From Amoebidium appalachense (taxonomy: Eukaryota; Ichthyosporea): a DNA stretch of 64,000 nucleotides. The position numbers were made by a program, and so were the translations under genes. The notes below the pieces were generated by a model that saw only the letters and a program-made list of their open reading frames with translations, made no database searches and was not told the origin of the DNA. Location: assembly GCA_963693365.1 (NCBI GenBank), contig CAVNZM010000001.1, forward strand, positions 5,580,001-5,644,000, given 5' to 3'. Shown here one piece after another: positions 37,147 through 48,037 of this stretch (position 1 is the first letter of the stretch; each line of letters starts with the position of its first letter).

Positions 37147-37866
37147 TGACATATACTAATCCGTCTCAGCAGATTAGCCTAAGTCTACGATCGAGATCGG
37201 GGGGGGGGGGGGGGGGGGGGGGGTGGCCCGGGTCACAGATCATCAAGATCAAGTCCGGGGCCTCAAGATAGCTGTGCAGCTGCGTGCATCATCTTGCCTC
37301 TGCCGGCGCAGGGCAGGACCACGTCAGCTGGGACAGCCGACCAATAGAATTCTAATTAGTGTGTAGGATAGATCGTAGGAGGACTTAGGAATGTGATTGT
37401 TCGGGCAGAAGCCCTTTTGTAAATATTGGCAAGTTCTGATAGTGTATGCTGCCAAACGTATTTATATATTTCGATGACAGAGGAAAGGGGGGAGGGAGGG
37501 GGGAGGGAGATAGTATGAAATGTAGAATTAGACTCTGCGGTGCCACTAGGGGAAGGGAGAGGGGTGAGACATGGATAAATATATTAGTTGAGTAGATCGA
37601 CTTAGCTCGTGCAGGCGCACGATAAAAGTAGATCGGAATGTTAATGGAATGTGGCATCGTAGGGGGGCCAGGTGATGATGATCTTGTAGGGCACGGCCTT
37701 GATGGCCTCAGTCGTTACTTAGACTCAATCCGTACGGATCTAAGTTTGCCCGTCGGAGCCTGGTCTTAATAAACTTTACCGTTTTTCTGTACACGTTCGT
37801 TCCTTTTCGTGTGTGTACACTTAGTAGAGTGCCGCGTCTCTAGTACACATATATTAGGATACGACA
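37147..37866 (+). repeat. 5' LTR of element C
   Basis: 720 bp, TGACATATAC...GGATACGACA. Differs from B's LTRs at several bases, e.g. GGGTCACAG for GGGTCCACAG. Confidence 0.95.
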
Positions 37867-37955
37867 AGCTACACCTTTCTTTTAGTGCGGTTTTTCGCGC
37901 TAGGGTAACGCGGTGACAGTTCCTTCTGGGCTGTTGCTACACCTCAAACACACAG

Positions 37956-37990
<35 letters not shown>

Positions 37991-38018
37991 ATAAACACAA
38001 CCACCCGAACACCACACA

Positions 38019-39353
38019 ATGGCTAAGTTTAACGTAGACATGTTCTACGCATTGGCAGCGGAGGATAGCTCCCTGCACACACAGGTACCACAGGTTCATA
38101 CACTAGACGTTAGACAGACCACAGCTTTCAGTTTTACACTCAAACACGACTCGGAAATACCTAGGTGGCTTAGGACACTCCTAGCTAACACACCCACACT
38201 AGTGTTAGACACAAAGAAGGCCCCCACTGTGGCGGCCTCGTGCTTAATGATCAAACAGTGCATCGACCACAAAACAATGGCCGACTTATGCACCCTGATG
38301 GAGGAGCACCCGTACCGGGCCGAGCAGGCCCCCCAGGTGACGGCTCGTATATACGAGCAGCAGTACGACGAGGGGAGGGACGAGATGGTGTCCCGGACAC
38401 TCGGCCAGAAACGTCTGGCCGCACGGTTCATCCCCGACGACGAGGACGAGAACAGCACCGACGACGTTGACGGGGAGCTCGAGGCCTTCACACGGCCGGA
38501 AAACGAGCTCGAGTATACGGCCCGGCTCGTCGGCCGATACCTGACGGCCGACCGGCGCCGTACCTTCCGGGCCCAGCTCAGAGAATGGAAGTATACCTTT
38601 CCCACTTTAGATATGTCCCCCGTAGAAGCTCGTGTATTCTTTGAGAGGGAATATCGGGTCTTTGAAGACCTTTGTGAGTTAGCTGGTGACGTGAGTGATA
38701 GGGAAAAATTCGAGTTTGCTCGTAAGGCTCTCTCTGTAAACACAGACACTGCACGCATGTTTGGGGAGCATGATGATGTAGATGAGGTGGTGTTGCATGT
38801 TAAACGTCACTTGCTTGCCATGCACGAGGTGAAGTTCAATAAGAGGGATAAAAAGGAGGTGATGGAAGTAGACAAGAAAAAGAAGGAGAGTGGACAGAAG
38901 GGGGAAAAAGAGAAAAAAGAGGGTGAACAGCCAGATGCACTCACCATGTTGGTCAAGCAGGTTGCCGAGCTCTCCCAGGCCGCCTTCTCTGGCCGAGGGG
39001 GCTTCGGCTTCCGGGGTGGCCGTGGCGGCGACCGGGGTGGACACGGCGGTCGTGGCCGAGGTGGACGTGGAGGACAACAGCAGCAGTTCACCGAGAGGTT
39101 TGCCCCTTATCTTGCTCGTGGTGCTGGGCAGGGTAGAGGGAGGGGTGGAAATGGTGGTGAGAGAGGCCGAGGGGGGCAGGGGGGAAGGGGGGGCCGTGGT
39201 GCACACGGTGGGCCCCCCCAGCATGACCGGGCTCCCGGTTATGCTTTGCGCCAAGGTTTTGAAGTCCCCCCTGGCCCCTTCTTTGGTGCATGTTACTTTT
39301 GTGGCCGGCAAGGGCACTCTGCTGCATATTGCCGTAGTTACAAGAGCTATTGA
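38019..39353 (+). CDS. Element C Gag
   Basis: 444 codons, almost identical to the Gag at 25015-26349 (for example Val for Ala near residue 208, Ala for Val before the RGG region). Same zinc knuckle CYFCGRQGHSAAYC near residue 425 and same RGG tract. Intact, and could supply capsid in trans. Confidence 0.93.
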   Translation: MAKFNVDMFYALAAEDSSLHTQVPQVHTLDVRQTTAFSFTLKHDSEIPRWLRTLLANTPTLVLDTKKAPTVAASCLMIKQCIDHKTMADLCTLMEEHPYRAEQAPQVTARIYEQQYDEGRDEMVSRTLGQKRLAARFIPDDEDENSTDDVDGELEAFTRPENELEYTARLVGRYLTADRRRTFRAQLREWKYTFPTLDMSPVEARVFFEREYRVFEDLCELAGDVSDREKFEFARKALSVNTDTARMFGEHDDVDEVVLHVKRHLLAMHEVKFNKRDKKEVMEVDKKKKESGQKGEKEKKEGEQPDALTMLVKQVAELSQAAFSGRGGFGFRGGRGGDRGGHGGRGRGGRGGQQQQFTERFAPYLARGAGQGRGRGGNGGERGRGGQGGRGGRGAHGGPPQHDRAPGYALRQGFEVPPGPFFGACYFCGRQGHSAAYCRSYKSY

Positions 39354-39487
39354 GTTCCGGGGGAGGGGGAAGCTGGGGTCACTGAGGGAGGGGGGGGGAC
39401 AGTATCGATCCCCCCCAGGTTGCAGAGAACCTTCACCCTCCCCCACCCCAGGTTAAGCTTCCCCTTGCCCCCTCACCGCCCCGATAC

Positions 39488-42400
39488 GTGTGGGAGCCGG
39501 GCATCGTCGTGTGTCCTCAAGACAGCGTCGAGGTGGTATGGCATGAATGTTTGTGGGGTGACTCTACCAAAGGTATGAATGGTGTGAATGTTTTGTGGTT
39601 GGGGGAGGTTCCCCAGCCACAAGTGGATGGTCTCAGTGTTTCTTGTCCCAACCCGGTGTTTGTTCTCACCACACCGGAGGGGGTTTCTGTGCCATTGTTT
39701 CCGGGAAAGGGGGGGACACACACGAGTAAAGGGGGAAGGGGGGGGAAGGCACAGACACGTAGAAACACACCACCACAACAACATACGACGGTTGCAGTAA
39801 CACCTACACCCACACACACACCCACACATACACCAAACACACACACACCACCCACACCACATACACACCCCACCCCACCCGTGCAGGCACCACAGGTAGG
39901 TATGTTGCACGTAGGTATCGAGGGTGTGAGTCTTCGTGGGCAGGGATTGGGTGTGAGTGATGATGTGTTGCTTGAATTGGAGGAGGATTTAGTTGGTTTT
40001 AGCCGGCATTATATAGACGTATGGTTAGCTGATGGTAAGTTGAAGGCTGTTGCTTTGCTCGATGGAGGGGCTCAGGTTAATTGTGTGCATGCTTCGTTTA
40101 TTCGTCGTTTTAATCAGGCCGGGGGGGAAATTCCTATTTTAGATGCTTCTAGCACAGCCTTAGGTAGTGCTAATAATAGTAGTATGTCTGTGGAAGGTGT
40201 TTGTGTGTTGCCGTGTGCGATAGGTGGCCAGGCTATGCATGTTGCTTGTTATGTGGTTAAGGATTTAGCTCAAAGTGTTTTGTTGGGAGCCCCATTTTTC
40301 CGTAGACATGTGAATGCTCTGTTTGAACGTACGAATGTTTTAGAATTGCAGTCCGGCGTTAAAATTAAAACCCATGATGGGCTCGACGGTTATCAGTCTG
40401 GTGCTAGAACGGTAGCTGAAGTAGTAATCGAGCCTTATCAGTGCCAAACGGTACGTGTCCGGGCCGGCAATCATGTTAGGATAGGGGATTTAGGGGTTTT
40501 TACTCCGAAAACCCCATTTCAGGAGGTGGCCCAATGGACCCTTAGTAGGGTATGGCCGGATAAGACAATAGAAATAGAATTAGTGAATCCGGGCATCGAG
40601 CCTATAGTGATTAGGTCAGGTGTTTCCGTCGGTAGTTTCACTAATGAGATTGGTAGTATAGAGGTCTCTCTTATTACCCAAAAGGAGGATGCCGGCTCGA
40701 AGGGTGACTCAGGAGGAGGGGGAACAACTTTATTTAACGTTAGCCACCAAAATGTCACCCGACACGATGGGGGGGGGGACCGCGACAGCACCGGTCCCAC
40801 TCCCCCGACCCCCAAGAGGAAGGAGGGTCACCCCGGGTGTGAGAATGTGCAGGGAGGGGGGGAGGGTGTTGGTCTAACCCGTGGATCTGACGGGTTAACC
40901 AACACCGTGGGGGGCAGGGTGGCCACAGACCTGGCCCCCCACATACATGCACTAACTCATCAGGAATTGCCCGGGGCATTGGTGTGCCGGGGGGAGGGGG
41001 GGGGTGCTAAGGGTGACCGCCTATATCCGGAGGTACCTCAACCTCACCCCGAGCAGCACCGATGTAATACAGGAGGTGAAATGTTAAGTGGCACTCCGGT
41101 GAATAAGGATGCATCCACTTGTGATGGGGGTAACCCGGAGTTAGTATTGCCGTTTGGTATGAAGGAGGGGGATTGGACGGTAGAACAGAAAAAATTGTTA
41201 GCTAAGTTATTTGATAGGACTCGGTTTGCATTTCTGGCCGATGATAACGAAGTAGGCTTCGTTAAAGGGTTTGAAATGCAGATCGACACAGGTGATAATA
41301 GGCCGGTAGTGATGCCTAGCTATAGAATGGAGCAGTATAAATTGTCGGATGCGCTAATTATAGTGAGTGATATGTTCAAAAAGGGTCATGTGGAGCATAG
41401 TTCGAGTCCGTGGAGAAGTCCGGTGCTATTGGTTAAGAAGCCCGACGGGTCTTGGCGTCTAGTGAACGATTACAGGGCTCTGAATCGGATCACTAAGGCA
41501 GACCAATGGCCTCTCCCTAACATAGACGAGCAGCTTTCACAGCTGCACGGCTATACTCACTTTGCTAAACTTGATTTAAAAGCAGCTTTTTGGCAGATAA
41601 GGTTGGAGGAGAGCAGCAAGGAGAAGACTGCCTTTGCACTGGGTGACCAGCTGTTCCAGTACAAGGTGGTGCCGATGGGTTTGCTCTCCTCTCCAGCTAT
41701 GTTGTGCCGGGTAATGTATAAAATTCTCCACCCTCATTTGGATGTATGCCACCCTTATTTGGATGATGTTTTAATTAAAGGTAGGTCATTTGAGGAGCTA
41801 GTTAATAATTGTGAAAAAGTATTTTTAGCTTTGGGTGAGTCTGGTCTTCGCATTAGCGGTAGCAAGACTGTGATTGGTGTGCCGGAGGTTAAGTTTTTAG
41901 GTCATATTGTGTCTAGTAATGGTCTTTCCCCTGATCCGGAGAAAATCCGGGCCATAGTTGAGTGGCCCCGTCCTCAGACTGTCACTCAACTAAGGCAATT
42001 TTTAGGTTTAACTAATTATCTTCGTCGTTATATTAAGGATTATAGTATGCTTGCTTTGCCGTTAACTAGTCAGACGGGGGGGGAGAAGAAGAATAGAATA
42101 GATTGGAATGTTGATGCTGTTTCTGCTTTCGAAAAGCTTAAGTTAGCTTTGCAGTCTTCGAGTATGCTTGTTCATCCTGATTTTTCGGCCGGGGGGGGGA
42201 TGTTTAAAGTTCGGTGTGATGCAAGTAAGGTTGCTGAGGGGGCCGTGTTATATCAAGTGCAGGAGGGGCAGGATAGAGTGATTGCTTATGCTAGTCGTTC
42301 ATTTAGTAAAAGTGAACGTAGATATAGCAATCCGGAGAGAGAGTCCCATGCTATCTTTTGGGCAGTCTCACAGGCATGGAGGTATATACTCGCAGGCAGG

Positions 42401-42655
42401 ACGTTTGAGGTCTACACCGACCACAAGCCCTGCCTAGCCATGGCCGGCACCACTCGTCTGGTCAACGAGAGGATGCAGAAGTGGGCCGCGGCTCTCGGTG
42501 AGTTCTCCTATAAATTGTTTTATGCCAAGGGTGAAACAATGGTTGGCTGTGATGCTCTCTCTCGTGCTGCTTATATTTTGTTTGAAGAAGAGAAGGAGGG
42601 GGAGGGGGGGCTAGTGAGAGACGGGGGGGGAGGGGGGGAAGGGGGGGGAGAGTGA
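39488..42655 (+). CDS. Element C Pol: protease, reverse transcriptase, RNase H
   Basis: 1055 codons from the first GTG, matching B's Pol but 17 codons shorter, mainly in the His/Thr/Pro linker encoded by (CACACC)-type repeats. It keeps LLDGGAQVN in the protease, YLDD in RT and RCDASKVAEGA in RNase H. Near the end a GTCGAC to GTTGGC change turns the MVDCDAL of B into MVGCDAL. The Asp lost here is at the position of the last conserved RNase H acidic residue in gypsy elements, so RNase H may be impaired. Confidence 0.9.
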   Translation: MWEPGIVVCPQDSVEVVWHECLWGDSTKGMNGVNVLWLGEVPQPQVDGLSVSCPNPVFVLTTPEGVSVPLFPGKGGTHTSKGGRGGKAQTRRNTPPQQHTTVAVTPTPTHTPTHTPNTHTPPTPHTHPTPPVQAPQVGMLHVGIEGVSLRGQGLGVSDDVLLELEEDLVGFSRHYIDVWLADGKLKAVALLDGGAQVNCVHASFIRRFNQAGGEIPILDASSTALGSANNSSMSVEGVCVLPCAIGGQAMHVACYVVKDLAQSVLLGAPFFRRHVNALFERTNVLELQSGVKIKTHDGLDGYQSGARTVAEVVIEPYQCQTVRVRAGNHVRIGDLGVFTPKTPFQEVAQWTLSRVWPDKTIEIELVNPGIEPIVIRSGVSVGSFTNEIGSIEVSLITQKEDAGSKGDSGGGGTTLFNVSHQNVTRHDGGGDRDSTGPTPPTPKRKEGHPGCENVQGGGEGVGLTRGSDGLTNTVGGRVATDLAPHIHALTHQELPGALVCRGEGGGAKGDRLYPEVPQPHPEQHRCNTGGEMLSGTPVNKDASTCDGGNPELVLPFGMKEGDWTVEQKKLLAKLFDRTRFAFLADDNEVGFVKGFEMQIDTGDNRPVVMPSYRMEQYKLSDALIIVSDMFKKGHVEHSSSPWRSPVLLVKKPDGSWRLVNDYRALNRITKADQWPLPNIDEQLSQLHGYTHFAKLDLKAAFWQIRLEESSKEKTAFALGDQLFQYKVVPMGLLSSPAMLCRVMYKILHPHLDVCHPYLDDVLIKGRSFEELVNNCEKVFLALGESGLRISGSKTVIGVPEVKFLGHIVSSNGLSPDPEKIRAIVEWPRPQTVTQLRQFLGLTNYLRRYIKDYSMLALPLTSQTGGEKKNRIDWNVDAVSAFEKLKLALQSSSMLVHPDFSAGGGMFKVRCDASKVAEGAVLYQVQEGQDRVIAYASRSFSKSERRYSNPERESHAIFWAVSQAWRYILAGRTFEVYTDHKPCLAMAGTTRLVNERMQKWAAALGEFSYKLFYAKGETMVGCDALSRAAYILFEEEKEGEGGLVRDGGGGGEGGGE

Positions 42656-42932
42656 GCAGAAAGGAATAGATGCTGTGTCTGTGGATGTGTCTTCTTGGGT
42701 TCCGGGGTTGCTTGCTTATAAGTGTAGGAGAGGGGGGGGAGGTATTTGTCAGTGTCTGAGGTCGGGACCGAGTCTCATGGCTCGGCCCCTGCCTTAGCAC
42801 CTACGGCTTTGATCTTAGCTCAGGAGGATGATGTGTTGATTGGTCTGGTTAAGAATTATTTAAAGGGGCCGGTTGATTCGATTAAATTTAAAAATAAAAG
42901 GCAGATGATTAAGGTAGCTAATTTAGCTACCT
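42656..42932 (+). pseudogene. Element C integrase remnant
   Basis: Only the leader before the zinc finger remains (VSEVGTESHGSAPALAP, ALILAQEDDVLIGLVKNYLK, NKRQMIKVA). At about 42910-42934 the sequence makes a perfect inverted repeat and then enters the LTR. No catalytic residues remain. Confidence 0.88.
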
Positions 42933-42934
42933 TA
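42910..42934. repeat. Inverted repeat at the deletion junction of element C
   Basis: TAAGGTAGCTAA, one T, then TTAGCTACCTTA: 12-bp perfect arms with a one-base loop. Element B at the same place has the left arm only (TAAGGTAGCTAAGTTAGC). The right arm was therefore made during the deletion event and joins the LTR G-run. Confidence 0.88.
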
Positions 42935-43588
42935 GGGGGGGGGGGTGGCCCGGGTCACAGATCATCAAGATCAAGTCCGGGGCCTCAAGATAGCTGTGCA
43001 GCTGCGTGCATCATCTTGCCTCTGCCGGCGCAGGGCAGGACCACGTCAGCTGGGACAGCCGACCAATAGAATTCTAATTAGTGTGTAGGATAGATCGTAG
43101 GAGGACTTAGGAATGTGATTGTTCGGGCAGAAGCCCTTTTGTAAATATTGGCAAGTTCTGATAGTGTATGCTGCCAAACGTATTTATATATTTCGATGAC
43201 AGAGGAAAGGGGGGAGGGAGGGGGGAGGGAGATAGTATGAAATGTAGAATTAGACTCTGCGGTGCCACTAGGGGAAGGGAGAGGGGTGAGACATGGATAA
43301 ATATATTAGTTGAGTAGATCGACTTAGCTCGTGCAGGCGCACGATAAAAGTAGATCGGAATGTTAATGGAATGTGGCATCGTAGGGGGGCCAGGTGATGA
43401 TGATCTTGTAGGGCACGGCCTTGATGGCCTCAGTCGTTACTTAGACTCAATCCGTACGGATCTAAGTTTGCCCGTCGGAGCCTGGTCTTAATAAACTTTA
43501 CCGTTTTTCTGTACACGTTCGTTCCTTTTCGTGTGTGTACACTTAGTAGAGTGCCGCGTCTCTAGTACACATATATTAGGATACGACA
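42933..43588 (+). repeat. 3' LTR of element C, 5'-truncated
   Basis: Begins inside the LTR's G-run and then matches 37210-37866. The first part of U3 (TGACATATAC...GATCGAGATCG) is absent. Followed by target duplication GCTCA. Confidence 0.93.
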
Positions 43589-43595
43589 GCTCAGC

Positions 43596-44205
43596 TGTTG
43601 TATAATAAGATCGTGTGTCTGTGACAAACAATATGTTTATAAATGAACGGGGTTGACTAGACCACGCTTTGCTTAGTTACGTGCTAGTCCTACTTACACC
43701 TAGTAAGCCGAGCACACTGAGTGAGCTCTGAAGCCCCCGACATGCCCTTATATCGGAGCTCGCACAGCGGCTCAGACATGCGCATCGGTATGTGCTTTTT
43801 GGCTACGAGAGCCAATCACATACGGTTCACGGTTCTGTCCCATGGCTATCACGGTTCCAATAAACCTAGTGAGCCAATCGGGTGACAGTACTTGATTATC
43901 GATGCATTCCACAGTCATACCTCACGGCTACTTGCATATTTTCCCATGATAAAACTATAACTTAACGCTCATGGTTCCTCTACTACGTGTCGGTCCCATG
44001 TGGCTATTATATCTGTTTTCCCATGAATAATCCTGCAAGTTGCACGTGCACATATGTTTAACTCCATGCTCATGCGCACAAGACTGGGGGGGACATGCAT
44101 ACTGGCCTACCTAAGATCAAACACAGTGGTATATATACATGTACACGTGTGCGTATATCTCAACCTGTGTACATCCATACTAGATATTCGGTATAATATA
44201 CCACA
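43596..44205 (-). repeat. Right LTR (5' LTR) of element A
   Basis: 610-bp direct repeat, TGTTGTATAA...TACCACA, followed by target duplication TCCCC. Its inner edge is 2 bp (GC) from the target duplication of nested element C, so C inserted inside A's primer-site region. Confidence 0.95.
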
Positions 44206-44210
44206 TCCCC

Positions 44211-46835
44211 AAGCGACATAAAGGGGCCGTCCCCCCCCATTTAGGGCCCGGACACACATAGGGTTATGGTTATTGGGTTTATGTTTTTTATTTTTGTAAA
44301 TTATTATCAATTATTGTATTTTTTTAGCCGGTTATCATCCGATCTCCCTATACCTAGGGCTTCCTTCTATAGACCTACCTCATTTTATTCCTGCGAGTGT
44401 GGCCGCAGCGTCCCAAGATTCCACCAGATGGCTTGCGGGAAAGACAACGCCAACTACTTAGTTATAACCCTGCTCTGAAACAGTGCTCTGGCCATTGTAA
44501 ACTGCCTCCGATCTCCAGTAGGTGTGTACGGTCTTTTGTAACCGGCCCTCCTCAAGTCTAGCCTATGTTTCCAGTTGGCTGCTTGGAGAGCTGCATGGTG
44601 CTGAGCAGCTGCATGCAATGTGGCACTGGTCGGGTGACCACCGATCGAGGAAGACATATGTACAGTCTTTATTTAGCAGCCTTTTTCTACGTGCCTAGGT
44701 GCACAGCTCCATGTGGCACGCCCTGCCTAGCTGGCAACCCGAGTGCGCCATATGTATGTTTTCGAGAGGTGCTGGTTGGGCGGAAAAGGCTCAAAAGTAT
44801 GGAAAAAGCTGTGTCCATGTATTATGTGATGACATAGAAACGTTTTCTAATAGCTTTAGCCATGTTTATACGCCTCTTTTTATTTTTTTACAGGACCCTT
44901 TTTCTATATAACTGAGTTCCGGAAACGTGCTTTCGGATTTTCGAAAGCCATGAGGAAAGTGTGTGATTGGCTGCATGAAAGTGCGAGCTGAGAAATCAAT
45001 TGGCCAAATGGTTGATTAGCTTTGGCGTCACTGCGGCGTTACTCTACGCGATAAATTAGTTAATTACATTTATAATGTACTTATTTATTTTATAAATAAC
45101 AATTTAGAATCAGCTAAAATTCCAAAATTCCAAATTTTACCATTATTGTGATAAGCGCTAGCGCACATGTACACGCCCTTTCCACTCGCATCATGCATGC
45201 CATTTTGCGAGATCACAAAAGGCGTATGTACTGTACATGTAGGTAATACGTAAATCAGGTGCGTGCTGTATTCTGACTCATTGTTTCGTGTTTCGTATGT
45301 AGGGGCATGCCCCTATATCTCTATCTTTCCTAAATTCTTTTTCACAAGTACAATTGTGGCCTGCAAGTTGTTGATTGGGTCGCGGGAGCAAGTCTTCCAC
45401 ATGTAAGATGCTGATGTAGACGTCATATGATGTACGTACGCGTAGCTGGTGCTACGCTAGCGCTACGCACAACGGTAGTGTCGTGGAGCTCAATATTATA
45501 CCCTAAGTTGCTTCTATAAAGAAAATGCAGTAAAGGTGCTTGCATTATATATGTGGATTTCGTCCGCAACCTTTAAGGTTTGCCCAATTGCACGTGGCTT
45601 GCAATGAAATCTTATAGAGGGAGAACTATCTTGACTGAGGGACAAACACGAAAATCAGGCAACAAACAAATTGGCCGCATTCGCGTTACATACTATGATG
45701 ACCAATGATAATGGCGCCTTACACGAGAACACGAACTCGCCATTGCCGAAACGGCTTCCTTCTCTGGTTGTCTGAAATCTCTGTGCTATATGAAAACCAT
45801 GTTTTCCTTTTTTTGTTTTTTTTCACGGATTTACAGAAGTCCTTTGGGGTTTATAACAGTTGTTTCCGCATGACGGTAAAGTTACGTGTGCGAATGCTTC
45901 TGGATGCTCAATAGGATAGCTTCAACACTCAATAGATGGGACCCTCAAATGGACGTGAGTGCATGCATGCATTTGGCATCTTTTGTATCAGTCTTATCAG
46001 TGATGTAAAGGTGTTCTTTTTTGCCTCCCGAGGCTCCCGTGCCCTTCAGTCACGTTATCCCAAGGCTGCGCAGCTGAAAAGACGGCTTACTTTATTTTCA
46101 CTGGTGTTCCGCCAGTTTTTCGGATTATTTAGCGGACTTGACCTCGCTTGAGTATCGTGACGCCTACAGGCGCATGTAGGCCGTCGCTCTGGTCAAACCA
46201 AATCGACAAACTCACGTGGCAAGCTCATCGCGATCTATCCCTGGAAAGAGCCGATAAAATCGACCAATCTGGATCGCATTGTTCCCATCATCAATTGCGC
46301 TCGGGTTCCTTCTGGGTTGTTTGCATATCATACCGTACAGTAAACCGCTCGAATTTGGGACTATTGTAGGGAGAGTCCGGAGGGTTGCAGAAGCACTGGC
46401 GAAAGCCACTATGTAGTAAAATGGATCTTTTCTGGCATCCGGCGCGAGGATAGCATAATAGATCTTCCAATCACAACAGACCGGTCGACGTCGACGGTCG
46501 GCCCGCGGGCCCGCGGCGGTTGGACCCCTGAGCTCAATTATGTTGGCAATGACTCCCTCCCGGAGACCATATGGAGATGGAGAGCGTAAGGAAATATCAG
46601 GCCAAGAATTAACTCAAATGGTAATATTTCCATTTGGTTCATTATATTCGTTTTTTCCCTGCCCTTTGGTTTGAAAGAGCCTCAGGGCCGGGATTCACGG
46701 GAAGTTGGTGAACATACCTATTGAGAGATCTAGATCTAGATCTATTAGGCCATGCACCAATGGTAGACCGCCGGCGCCGGAGCTATCGATTGGTTCTACT
46801 GGTGTGAATGCGACAGTGACTGTCTTGCGTACTGT
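44211..46835. other. Gene-poor region right of the transposon stack
   Basis: AT-rich ordinary DNA (45000-45150 is very AT-rich). Open frames of 65-90 codons (44454-44657 minus; 44565-44837 plus; 45936-46151 plus) show no motif and no splice context. A short GATCTA tandem lies at about 46727-46745. No gene called. Confidence 0.5.
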
Positions 46836-46837
46836 TC

Positions 46838-46902
46838 ATGTGTGTGTTTGTGTGCGCGTATGTGTGTGTGTGCGCGCGCATGTGTGTGTGTGTGCATGTG
46901 TG

Positions 46903-46949
<47 letters not shown>

Positions 46950-47209
46950 ATGTGTGTGTGTGTGTGTGTGCATGTGTTGTGTGTATGCACGTGTGCGGCG
47001 GTCGCAAGCGCTGCGGTGTCAGCAGTGTGTGTGCGTTTGTGTGCGTGTCCGAGTATGACTTGCGTGCCCGTGGGTGTAGGTCGCGGTGGGTGGTTTCTGT
47101 ATTTGATTTGTGTGTGGGCATGTGTGTGTACACGTGTGCGTAGTGATGATGGTGGTGGTGGTGATGGGGCGGGGGGGGGGGGGGGGGGGGGAGGGGGGGG
47201 GGGGGGGGA
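46838..47209. repeat. (TG)n microsatellite and G-run
   Basis: TG repeats with CG/CA variants from about 46838 to 46990, less regular to 47145, then G-runs at 47170-47209. All frames are repeat translations. Confidence 0.85.
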
Positions 47210-48034
47210 TATGTACATATCATTGATTGGCTTGGGTCGGTATACATTACACCATTATTATTGACACGCTTATTGAAACGTTCGGCCAATCTCAATACTC
47301 AGTGTTTACATACACGCGTACAGACAACTTTTCCTTTGGCATATGTTCTGCTCAACATAGCAACAACTCAAATCCGATGCGCGATGTTTTGATTTTATGA
47401 TAAATCAGCTGAAACATACACATTATTATTATTAACATTAAAATTGTCGTTTCCTTTTAAAATCAACGTGCACTTATTGAGAGTGCAATGATCCCAAAGG
47501 CACTTCACACCTGGTTACATGTGCAGTAGCCGCCCCTTCGATTTTGTCAATAGTAATTTTTTTATTTTTTATTTTATCACGTTTTGTTCCCGGAGAGCCT
47601 GTCCAGGCCCTCTAGGGAAACTACCGTCTACCACACAGCACCGACAGTACATAGTAATAACACATGAGGATTCCAACAGCACTAAACATGTTAAACAAAC
47701 CATGTCTGGATAGTTGAGCAGAAACATACTCGTTGCTAGTTTCTATAAGGTAAACACACTTTGGTTGACTTCCTTAGTACATTATTGTCTTTCGTGATAT
47801 TCCATGTACAAATGCGCCTTCAGATCAAAAACACTCAGTAGGCACCCATCTGTTCAACGAACGTGGTGGTTTGTCCTACAGAATCCTTCCCCCCCCCCCC
47901 CCCTCCCCCACTCCTCCAAAACACACCTTTCCCCTCCTTCACGTTCACTGCCTGTGTCGCCCCACGCAAAACTATCACAATAATGCGTCCTGTGATTGAG
48001 TACGTGTACAACTACATGTTACCCCCTCTTACTT
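47210..48034. other. Unique sequence without a recognised gene
   Basis: Ordinary AT-balanced DNA with a C-run at about 47889-47905. I found no exon that fits a family or the neighbouring transporter. Confidence 0.5.
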
Positions 48035-48037
48035 TAA

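Larger units (their letters stand above)
37147..43588 (+). mobile_element. Element C: sister copy of B lacking integrase
   Basis: 5' LTR 37147-37866 (720 bp); truncated 3' LTR about 42933-43588. GCTCA duplications lie at 37142-37146 and 43589-43593. Gag and Pol match element B almost codon for codon, but after about 40 codons of the integrase leader the sequence jumps into the G-run of the 3' LTR, removing about 1.9 kb (integrase plus roughly the first 60 bp of the LTR). The LTRs share substitutions not present in B, so C is a separate subfamily member. It sits 10 bp inside element A's 5' LTR. Confidence 0.95.
20552..44205 (-). mobile_element. Element A: Ty3/gypsy chromovirus, interrupted by three nested elements
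   Basis: LTRs at 20552-21159 (608 bp) and 43596-44205 (610 bp) begin TGTTGTATAA and end TACCACA, flanked by TCCCC at 20547-20551 and 44206-44210. They differ by a 2-bp AT insertion and at least one substitution. Coding is on the minus strand in the order gag, protease, RT-RNase H, integrase with chromodomain, as in Ty3/gypsy. Element C sits between the 5' LTR and gag, B interrupts pol between RNase H and integrase, and D interrupts the integrase. With inserts and duplications subtracted A is about 7.7 kb, a normal length. The frame is broken at several sites, mostly G/C homopolymers, so this copy is probably inactive. Confidence 0.95.

Noticed and set aside
44454-44837. Short opposing ORFs (67 and 90 codons) right of element A
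   Set aside because: Overlapping frames on both strands, no motif, no splice context and no codon signal.
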